This document shows, piece by piece, positions 1-5,131 of a stretch of 8,340 bases of DNA. The notes beneath the pieces are model-generated. The model was not told where the DNA came from, ran no database searches, and saw only the letters and a list, made by a program, of their open reading frames with translations. Every line of letters starts with the position of its first letter. The first letter of the stretch is position 1. Source of the stretch: Bacteroidales bacterium (GTDB lineage Bacteria; Bacteroidota; Bacteroidia; Bacteroidales; JAAUTT01); the NCBI GenBank assembly GCA_025350365.1, contig JANXXY010000395.1, forward strand, positions 1-8,340, in the 5' to 3' direction. Made by a program: the position numbers and the translations under genes.

Positions 1-72
1 GATGTGCAATCGTCAATCGATTATTTATCTAGAAAAACGACATCACTTGATGATGAAGCTGATTGGATATAA
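1..72 (+). CDS. C-terminal fragment of an unidentified protein
   Basis: Frame 1 is open from the first base to a TAA at 70-72, giving 23 residues that end in the acidic tail DDEADWI. The rest of the gene lies outside the window. The fragment is hydrophilic, has no membrane segment, and is too short to assign to a family. It runs in the same direction as the membrane-protein gene at 260, but the 187 bp gap leaves it open whether they are cotranscribed. The call rests only on the open frame, the gene-like composition and the clean stop. Confidence 0.45.
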   Translation, partial: DVQSSIDYLSRKTTSLDDEADWI

Positions 73-259
73 AAAGGTAAAAAGCTAAATAAACTACCCA
101 TTAATATATTTTCATGCAAGTCGAGTGGGGTCACGGGACAGTTTAAATTTTTTAGTGTTTTTTTAGCTTTTTTACCCCAGTCCCTGAAAAGATAAAGCTT
201 AAAATCATTAAAAATAAAGGATAAAAAAAGTATAACAGACTATTTCAACATATAAAATT
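73..259. other. Intergenic region with a long-range inverted repeat
   Basis: No gene is seen in these 187 bases. An imperfect inverted repeat lies inside: GGTAAAAAGCTAAATAAACT (76-95), directly after the upstream stop, is complementary with small gaps to 154-176, which contains TTTAGC and TTTTTTACC. About 58 bases separate the arms. Two further short complementarities, 126-131 with 174-179 and 135-139 with 180-184, would compete with that fold. It could be a 3' end structure of the upstream transcript or a leader structure of the next gene. No good TAnnTTTG promoter octamer was found here. Confidence 0.3.
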
Positions 260-1246
260 ATGCTTCTTCGGTTTTTTAGGTCAACAGGTGCGATCCTCAT
301 TTTTGCAATTCCTTTTTTTGGGTTGATATTATGGTTAAAATCTTTTATCAAAGCTCCTAACGTTGTGTTTTTGTTCGATACTCATCCGATGCCCTTTTAT
401 AAGTTAATTTCGGACATTATTCCATATACCTCATTTTTTGGAACCTTGTTAACGTCAGTCATGGTGATAATGCAAGGGTTTTTGCTGGTTAGGTTAAATA
501 CACGATTTATTTTCATAAACAACCGATCTTACCTCCCTGCCATATTTTTTGTTCTTTTTTCTGCGTCCATTCCAGATCTTCAACGTTTAAACCCTGTAAT
601 ATTTTCAGGATTTTTTCTGCTTTTTGCTCTCGAAAAAATTTTTGAATCATACAAAACAAGAAATGTAGCCTATGAGTATTTTTTGGCCGCCTTTTTTATC
701 TCTGTCGGAACGTTATTTTATCCATTTCTTCTGTTTTTTCTTTTCACTTTATGGATAGGACTTAGCATTTTCAGACAATTTAATTGGCGCGAATGGACAT
801 TTACTTTAGTTGGCTTTTTAGTTCCACAGTTTTTTGTTTTCAGTTTCTATTATTTGGTGTATAATGATCCCGGTGGGTTATTTAACGACTATAAAAGCAT
901 TTTCACAGCCAGTTACAAATTTCCCGAATATAACTACACCATCGTTGTTTTTGCAATATTTACGGTAATTTTATCGTTAATAGCCAGTCTATTCATGATC
1001 AAATCCTTTCAAAGTAAAAAAATTCTGCCACGCAATGGGTTTATCGTCTTCCTGTGGCTATTTATTAACTGTTTAATTGTTTTTATATTAATTCGTCAGG
1101 CCTCAGTAGAATTGATTTTTATTGCTGCGATCCCACTTTCGTATCTTATGGCTCATTTTTTCGCATTGATGAAATCCATTTTTTGGGGAAATGTATTTCT
1201 TTTCGTTATGATTTTGCTGCTTGTATGGATTCAAATTTGGGGATAA
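260..1246 (+). CDS. DUF6427-like polytopic inner-membrane protein
   Basis: This encodes 328 residues, very hydrophobic and rich in Phe, with roughly ten predicted membrane segments (about residues 10-28, 55-77, 89-103, 112-128, 137-170 as a pair, 179-201, 224-250, 262-280, 289-304 and 308-328). The N-terminus MLLRFFRS, the central RLN...R..LP...LNP pattern, the Phe-Tyr-Pro segment near 150 and the NWREW motif near 175 match what I remember of the Bacteroidota-specific DUF6427 family, of unknown function. The start at 260 fits the conserved MLL(R/K)xFRS opening and has an AT-rich upstream region with no Shine-Dalgarno site, as is usual in this phylum. The protein ends within its last membrane segment (WIQIWG). 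There are no catalytic motifs, so I propose no activity. The family name comes from recalled patterns, not a search. Confidence 0.75.
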   Translation: MLLRFFRSTGAILIFAIPFFGLILWLKSFIKAPNVVFLFDTHPMPFYKLISDIIPYTSFFGTLLTSVMVIMQGFLLVRLNTRFIFINNRSYLPAIFFVLFSASIPDLQRLNPVIFSGFFLLFALEKIFESYKTRNVAYEYFLAAFFISVGTLFYPFLLFFLFTLWIGLSIFRQFNWREWTFTLVGFLVPQFFVFSFYYLVYNDPGGLFNDYKSIFTASYKFPEYNYTIVVFAIFTVILSLIASLFMIKSFQSKKILPRNGFIVFLWLFINCLIVFILIRQASVELIFIAAIPLSYLMAHFFALMKSIFWGNVFLFVMILLLVWIQIWG

Positions 1247-1272
1247 TATTGTATAATACAAATTATCAATAT
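1246..1272 (+). repeat. Nested inverted repeats just after the membrane-protein stop
   Basis: TTGTAT-A-ATACAA (1249-1261) is a perfect inverted repeat around one base. A wider pair, ATATTG (1246-1251) and CAATAT (1267-1272), overlaps it and would be an alternative fold. They start at the stop codon of the 260-1246 gene, so a weak 3' end hairpin is possible. There is no GC core and no T-run, so this is not called a terminator. Confidence 0.3.
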
Positions 1273-1303
1273 CTTACGATTATTTACCTTTTACAAAAAA
1301 GAA

Positions 1304-1334
1304 TTTCGTAAATACTTAAAATTTGATACTTTTG
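1304..1334 (+). promoter_or_regulatory. Promoter of the tRNA-Ala gene (Bacteroidota type)
   Basis: TACTTTTG at 1327-1334 matches the Bacteroidota -7 consensus TAnnTTTG exactly. A -33-like TTTC (1304-1307, three of four bases of TTTG) lies 19 bases upstream, the expected spacing. Transcription would start near 1340, about 10 bases before the mature tRNA 5' end. The same octamer, with a similar AATTTG just before it, drives the hicA gene. Confidence 0.7.
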
Positions 1335-1349
1335 TGGCACAAATTTTAT

Positions 1350-1426
<77 letters not shown>

Positions 1427-1434
1427 GTAATGAC

Positions 1435-1468
1435 AGAGGTTTCAGCGTTTTGTTGAGACCTTTTTTTA
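1435..1468 (+). terminator. Rho-independent terminator of the tRNA-Ala unit
   Basis: AGGTTTCA (1437-1444) pairs with TGAGACCT (1454-1461) through one G-U pair, with a nine-base loop. The stem can extend outward by two pairs, and a run of seven T residues begins at 1461. It starts nine bases after the encoded CCA, as expected for a single-tRNA transcript. Confidence 0.75.
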
Positions 1469-1997
1469 TTTACCGGTTTACATATAGTTTAAATTTATAG
1501 AAATGAGTTTTTACCCATATGTCACTATTTAAACTCTATTCCTTGTCTTTTTTTCGTAATTTAGCTATATTGCTTTTCTGTTTGTCTCTTAAACGCCTAC
1601 TAACGGGTTTCACTGGTTATCAATAAGGTTGGATGAATATCTCTTCATGAGTTTTGTATTCATAAAGTTAGACTTAATTATTAGCAAAACCACTTATATT
1701 CAATGTTTTATATTATCATAAAATTTGATACAGTTTTTAAAAACTTTCTATTTAATAATATTGTATTTCAATTCTTTACATTCCTTATTTTGTTTATCCT
1801 TTTTTTTATTTGTTATAAAAATATAACGAATTGATTTAGTGTAAAAAATAAGTATGATAATTTGTTCTATTATTTATAGACTCTGGGAGTTGCTACTCAA
1901 TCTAAAAAACAATTTTGATAGTGTTTATGAATTTTATTCAGTAAATTTTGTTTCCCTGAAGCTAAAAATACTAACCTAAATAATTCACGAATCCCTA
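1469..1997. other. Gene-free AT-rich region
   Basis: No open frame of convincing length, no RNA gene I recognise and no full promoter is seen here. Stop codons are dense in all frames. The only structure noted is an inverted repeat, ATGAATA (1633-1639) with TATTCAT (1657-1663), enclosing a smaller CTC/GAG pair. No promoter octamer lies near enough to suggest a small RNA. The composition is typical of Bacteroidota intergenic DNA. Confidence 0.5.
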
Positions 1998-2103
1998 TAA
2001 TGACCTCACCCCCAACCCATCTCCAAACAGAGAGGGGAGTTGGATTTGTACGAGCTAAAAGTCCCTCGCCCAAATGGGCGAGGGACTAGGGAGAGGGTCA
2101 TTA
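1998..2103. repeat. GC-rich palindromic element (REP/MITE-like)
   Basis: A 106 bp block clearly richer in GC than its flanks is bounded by the inverted ends TAATGACC (1998-2005) and GGTCATTA (2096-2103). The similarity extends inward with one gap (TCACCC against TCTCCC). Inside are two hairpins. The first is an imperfect stem with CCAAC (2012-2016) pairing GTTGG (2039-2043) plus inner pyrimidine/purine pairing. The second is perfect, GTCCCTCGCCCA (2061-2072) against TGGGCGAGGGAC (2075-2086), with only two bases between the arms. Nothing inside is coding. This resembles the short palindromic C-rich/G-rich intergenic repeats that are dispersed in many bacterial genomes; calling it mobile is inference, because only one copy is visible. 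No clear target-site duplication is seen. Confidence 0.7.
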
Positions 2104-2263
2104 AAATTTAGGAATTAACAGGCTAACTTTTCATCGGTAATGGCCAATATTTCATATTTCATAAGCTTGCACATAAATATTTATACTATAATTTCTTATC
2201 ACATGTAAATCATTTTTATATGTTTTATAACATATTTAATGAATATATTTTATATAGCCAAAC

Positions 2264-2279
2264 TTGTAATATATTACAA
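2264..2279. promoter_or_regulatory. 16 bp perfect palindrome upstream of hicA
   Basis: TTGTAATATATTACAA is a perfect 16 bp palindrome whose right end is about 30 bases before the -33 box of the hicA promoter. A symmetric site there could bind a dimeric regulator such as the ribbon-helix-helix domain of HicB. The surrounding DNA is extremely AT-rich, so chance symmetry is possible and the assignment is tentative. Confidence 0.4.
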
Positions 2280-2294
2280 AAATCACATTACATT

Positions 2295-2315
2295 TGCAAC
2301 TGTTACTTAGTTGCA
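2295..2315. promoter_or_regulatory. Candidate HicAB operator
   Basis: TGCAACT (2295-2301) and AGTTGCA (2309-2315) form a perfect 7 bp inverted repeat with a seven-base spacer. The total of 21 bp puts the two half sites about two helical turns end to end, and two further outer pairs match after one mismatch. The right arm covers the -33 box of the hicA promoter, so a bound protein would block RNA polymerase. HicB antitoxins with a C-terminal ribbon-helix-helix domain commonly repress their own operon from such sites; that this is the site is inference from position and symmetry. Confidence 0.55.
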
Positions 2316-2340
2316 TATCTCAACATAATTTGTACTTTTG
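2310..2340 (+). promoter_or_regulatory. Promoter of the hicAB operon
   Basis: TACTTTTG at 2333-2340 is an exact TAnnTTTG -7 element. GTTG at 2310-2313 (three of four bases of TTTG) lies 19 bases upstream as the -33 element. Transcription would begin near 2346, leaving a leader of about 18 bases before the hicA ATG. The -7 octamer is identical to that of the tRNA-Ala promoter. Confidence 0.7.
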
Positions 2341-2364
2341 TATCATTAAAGTTACTCGTATTTT

Positions 2365-2622
2365 ATGACTAAAAAAGACAAACTAATTGAGAAGTTCTTA
2401 TCCTTACCAAAAGATTTTACGATCGACGAACTCACAACTGTAATGAAAAGACTTGGTTTTAAGGTATCAAATCGAGGAATTACATCAGGATTAAGGATGG
2501 CGTATCTAAACGAAGAGAACGGAGATATTATCCGAATTCATAAGCCTCATCCAGGTAAGATTATTGGTCCATCCACTTTAAAAGACGCCTTAACTAATTT
2601 GAAAGAAAAAAATTATCTCTAA
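2365..2622 (+). CDS. hicA: HicA family toxin (variant active-site loop)
   Basis: This 85-residue protein has the size and layout of HicA, the mRNA-cleaving toxin of type II HicAB modules, which has a small double-stranded-RNA-binding-like fold. The N-terminal helix pattern KDKLIEKFLSLPKDFTIDEL (residues 5-23) and the RLGF turn (29-32) are typical, as is HKPHPGKII (59-67) followed by TLKDAL (71-76). In classical HicA the loop after the second strand carries Gly-Ser-His with the catalytic histidine. Here it reads RGITSGLR (37-44), without histidine, like the GKTSGSR variant I recall from Bacteroidota relatives. The start at 2365 lies about 18 bases after the inferred transcription start. hicB follows after 62 bp, making a toxin-first operon. 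Family membership is firm; ribonuclease activity of this variant is not shown by sequence. Confidence 0.88.
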   Translation: MTKKDKLIEKFLSLPKDFTIDELTTVMKRLGFKVSNRGITSGLRMAYLNEENGDIIRIHKPHPGKIIGPSTLKDALTNLKEKNYL

Positions 2623-2684
2623 AAGACAATCGATTTCTAATATTAAATTTTAATTGAAACCGTAATCAAAATCGGACAAACGCT

Positions 2685-3017
2685 ATGAACACTCTAACCT
2701 ATAAAGATTTCGTTGGGTCATTTAATTATATTGAAGAAGAAGAAATGCTTTACGGCAAACTACAAGGAATAAGCGATTTAGTAACTTTTCAGGGTACTAG
2801 CATAACAGAAGTAAAAAATGCATTTATAGAAGCTGTAGATGACTATATTGAACTTTGTAAAGAGGTTAATAAAGATCCTTTCAAATCATTTAAAGGAACT
2901 TTCAATATTAGGATTTCGCCTGCTTTGCATAGACAAGCCACTCTTAAGGCTTCAAGGCATAATTTAAATCTCAATCAATTTGTTCAAAAAGCTATTGAGC
3001 AAGCTGTGAATCAATAA
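2685..3017 (+). CDS. hicB: HicB family antitoxin with ribbon-helix-helix domain
   Basis: This 110-residue protein neutralises HicA and is expected to bind the operon's own promoter. Residues 6-66 form the HicB partial RNase H-like fold: YKDFVGSFNYIEEEEMLYGKL near the start, GISDLVTFQG (28-37) and the helix EAVDDYIELC (49-58). Residues 70-109 form a ribbon-helix-helix DNA-binding domain: the strand GTFNIRIS (71-78), helix A over PALHRQATLKASR (79-91) and helix B over LNQFVQKAIEQAV (96-108). The length is normal and nothing is truncated. The start MNTLTYKDFVGS matches the usual family opening. It is separated from hicA by 62 bp, longer than usual; a weak inverted repeat (CGATTT 2631-2636 with AAATCG 2669-2674) lies in the gap, but no good second promoter is seen. 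Confidence 0.92.
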   Translation: MNTLTYKDFVGSFNYIEEEEMLYGKLQGISDLVTFQGTSITEVKNAFIEAVDDYIELCKEVNKDPFKSFKGTFNIRISPALHRQATLKASRHNLNLNQFVQKAIEQAVNQ

Positions 3018-3069
3018 TCTGTGAATTGCAGTTTCAAATTCTCATGCAAAAATATTTTCCATAAATTAT

Positions 3070-3198
3070 CTACAATTTAACTTTGCGTGTATTTTTTACA
3101 TCCCCTGATGGAATTGGAATTTCCAATTGTTTAACAGGACCGGAAAATCCTATTTTTGTACCTTTAATGCGGTTACGTCTTTTCTTTTCTACTTCCAT
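3070..3198 (-). CDS. Possible small basic protein, 42 residues
   Basis: A minus-strand frame begins at ATG (3196-3198) and ends at TAG (3070-3072). The product starts MEVEKKRRNRIKGTKIGFSG and continues PVKQLEIPIPSGDVKN before a basic end, TRKVKL. It is lysine/arginine-rich at the N-terminus and has no membrane segment. Against it: it is short, I do not recognise it, no TAnnTTTG promoter precedes it, and the frame stays open upstream of the ATG for about 22 codons to a TAA. For it: the composition looks more protein-like than the flanking DNA. An inverted repeat, AATTGGAA-T-TTCCAATT (3112-3128), lies within it. It may be a real small gene or the degraded end of a larger one. Confidence 0.25.
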   Translation of the reverse strand: MEVEKKRRNRIKGTKIGFSGPVKQLEIPIPSGDVKNTRKVKL

Positions 3199-3379
3199 AT
3201 GATTTTTTACAATAATTACGCATAACCCCCCCGAAGTTACATTGGTTATGTTTTCTATCCATTAATATCGATAAATTTAATAAATAAAAGGGGGCTTTAT
3301 ACTTCTGGTTTTGGTAAAAATATGATTGGCATTAATACAGCTGAGTGATGTCTTCCCCTCTGGTTCATCTATTTTAACG
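3199..3379. other. Convergent intergenic region with hairpins
   Basis: No clear gene lies here. A perfect 7 bp inverted repeat, CATAACC (3221-3227) and GGTTATG (3244-3250), has a 16-base loop with a C-run. A second, imperfect one (ATAAAAG 3284-3290 against CTTTAT 3295-3300), read on the minus strand, is followed by a short T-rich stretch and could be a weak terminator for the 3380-4921 gene. On the minus strand an alternative frame stays open from about 3400 down to a TAA at 3277-3279 (see findings). Confidence 0.35.
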
Positions 3380-4921
3380 CTAAAGTGATGATAAGACTGA
3401 TGATCGTTGAATTTGATTCATAGACGATGGAGTTTCTGTTTTAATAAATGTTATCCAGCCAAAGCCTTCCCGTTTTAGCAACCAGCCGGTTGTGTTTTGA
3501 ACATTGGCTGGTAAATCATTGATGGAATCGCCGGTTGCATCCATGCATATCGTTTTCCCATCTACTTTAACTTCAGCTACCACATGGTTGAACTGATCTC
3601 TTACAGGATACATGTTTTCGATACGTCCAAGGTTGCTGGTTCGAACAAGAACCGGATCAGCTTCTAAACCAGCCCTGCGCAATAACGCAACAATCATAAG
3701 ATTTAATTCGCCGCTACTGCCTGTTTTCTTTTTCAGAACTTCGTCAAAATCCCTGTCAGCGCCAATGCTATAAGTACCATCCCATTTAATGTTTTCTTTT
3801 ACATAATTAAAAATACCCTGAACCGTTTTTTGTTGATTGTTCTCCTGAACACCTATATTGTCAAAAATCGATTTATAATTGAACGATTTAATGAGCCTGT
3901 TTCCAATGCGATCGTTTTTGAGCCATTTTTGAGTTGCTTCCTCCCATGTGGGCATCCAGTATACAATATATCCGGTAAGCCATTTTTGATGAAGCTGAGA
4001 CCGATCCCAGGTATCATAATCCTCATTGGCCGTAAGCAGTATAGGTCGATAATAGAATGGAAAATTACCCGCCGCCATATATAAATGCACTTTTATGGTT
4101 GAGAATAGGTCGGTAATAGCAGGAATAGTTTTGTTAATTGCGGGCATCTGGTTCATCACAAAACGAAGCGTTTGGCCTTCTATCAAATAAACCTTTGCGG
4201 TTTTTTGAGGAGATTCGTAAAGCACATAATTATTATCAAATAATTCGCGATAGGCTTTTTTGATTTTGGTGGAATAAAGCCATTGTAATCTTTTCCCGAA
4301 ACTTGTCTGTTCATCAATATCAAGCGCTCTTCCTTGCTGGTAGGTTACCAGATAATCGAACCGTCGTGATACACTTATGCGATATTCACTCCAAATAACA
4401 GGTATCGTTGTTTGAAAATACCAGTCGTGAAGCTTTACAAGGTCTAGTGAAAAAATAGTGTACTTATATTCGATGATGGATCCAACCTTAACATCCGGAA
4501 AGGTGAACACTTTCTTTTTATTTTTACGGTCGATTTGAATGTCCTGTATGGATTTAGACTTTAATTTGGAAACAACCATTACGCCTTTTTCGTTTACATT
4601 AAACGTTTGAGCCTTAATTTGTCCAATATCATCATATTTATTGTAAAACCGATAAGGTAGTTCTACCTGAGCATACTTCAAGCCTTCTTCTTTCAGAATT
4701 TTTATTCGAACATGACGAAAGTATTCCGTTCGCGGACCAACAGTTGTTGTTCCATAATCGCATAAAACCACAGCTGAAGCCTCTGGATCAGCCGCATATG
4801 ATTTCAAAGAAATGTCTTCGGGAAGTATTTTACCCCATTTAATAGGCACATTACTAGCCGAAACTGACAATGCTAAAAAAACAGATAAGATAAGTAACCC
4901 GGCAACAATTCGCGTTCTCAT
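3380..4921 (-). CDS. Exported DUF3857 / transglutaminase-fold protein, short C-terminus
   Basis: 513 residues with an N-terminal signal peptide (about 1-22, cleavage likely after SVSA), so the protein acts in the periplasm or outer envelope. Residues about 55-230 match the DUF3857 beta domain (TEYFRHVRIKILKEEG, then FPDVKVGSIIEYKYTI). Residues about 360-470 match a transglutaminase-like core. In this core the usual Cys position is Ser403 within GSSGELN, while the other triad positions are kept: His446 in FNHVVAEV and Asp461 in MDATGD. The Cys-to-Ser change is, as I recall, frequent in this Bacteroidota family and points to a non-enzymatic role. Such proteins usually exceed 600 residues with a further C-terminal beta domain; this one stops about 45 residues after the core with a low-complexity serine-rich end (SSVLSSL). 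The start at 4921 gives a clean signal peptide. No promoter was recognised. The biological role is unknown. Confidence 0.85.
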   Translation of the reverse strand: MRTRIVAGLLILSVFLALSVSASNVPIKWGKILPEDISLKSYAADPEASAVVLCDYGTTTVGPRTEYFRHVRIKILKEEGLKYAQVELPYRFYNKYDDIGQIKAQTFNVNEKGVMVVSKLKSKSIQDIQIDRKNKKKVFTFPDVKVGSIIEYKYTIFSLDLVKLHDWYFQTTIPVIWSEYRISVSRRFDYLVTYQQGRALDIDEQTSFGKRLQWLYSTKIKKAYRELFDNNYVLYESPQKTAKVYLIEGQTLRFVMNQMPAINKTIPAITDLFSTIKVHLYMAAGNFPFYYRPILLTANEDYDTWDRSQLHQKWLTGYIVYWMPTWEEATQKWLKNDRIGNRLIKSFNYKSIFDNIGVQENNQQKTVQGIFNYVKENIKWDGTYSIGADRDFDEVLKKKTGSSGELNLMIVALLRRAGLEADPVLVRTSNLGRIENMYPVRDQFNHVVAEVKVDGKTICMDATGDSINDLPANVQNTTGWLLKREGFGWITFIKTETPSSMNQIQRSSVLSSL

Positions 4922-4965
4922 AAGTCAAATATTAAATGGTAGAATGAGCATGATGTATTTTACGC

Positions 4966-4977
4966 CTATTGCAATAG
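4966..4977. repeat. 12 bp perfect palindrome
   Basis: CTATTGCAATAG is a perfect palindrome lying 45 bases upstream of the minus-strand DUF3857 start, in the 210 bp gap between the two minus-strand genes. It could be a binding site for a dimeric regulator of that gene. No supporting promoter element is visible and chance is a fair explanation. Confidence 0.25.
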
Positions 4978-5068
4978 CAAAAAGGATGCCAAGGTGGTAA
5001 AATAGCAGTATGTTATAAGTGGTAACACATAAGACTATTTACTAACTTGTATCGTAAGGAAATACTTT

Positions 5069-5109
5069 AAACACAATGGCACTAAGTCACGAAAAAAAAT
5101 AAAAGTGTT
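5069..5109. repeat. Degenerate intergenic repeat remnant
   Basis: ACACAATGGCACTAAGTCAC (5071-5090) followed by an A-rich stretch resembles the common Bacteroidota intergenic motif built from CACAAAGGCAC and TAAG units, here decayed. AACAC (5070-5074) and GTGTT (5105-5109) form inverted ends around it. The stretch lies just after the oxidoreductase gene (minus strand). The resemblance is recalled rather than searched, and no second copy is in this window. Confidence 0.3.
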
Positions 5110-5131
5110 CTGTATTCTTGCATCTAAAATA

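Noticed and set aside
1633..1663. Small RNA in the gene-free region
   Set aside because: The ATGAATA/TATTCAT inverted repeat is AT-rich, with no nearby TAnnTTTG octamer or terminator.
2631..2674. Leader hairpin or second promoter for hicB in the 62 bp gap
   Set aside because: The CGATTT/AAATCG arms are only six bases with a 32-base loop, and the best -7-like octamer lacks the final G, so it is too weak to annotate.
3830..4084. Plus-strand open frames inside the DUF3857 and oxidoreductase genes (also 4812-5000, 5274-5579, 5311-5493, 6086-6331, 6318-6590)
   Set aside because: They lie antisense to well-supported genes with clear family motifs, and their translations are composition shadows with no recognisable domain.
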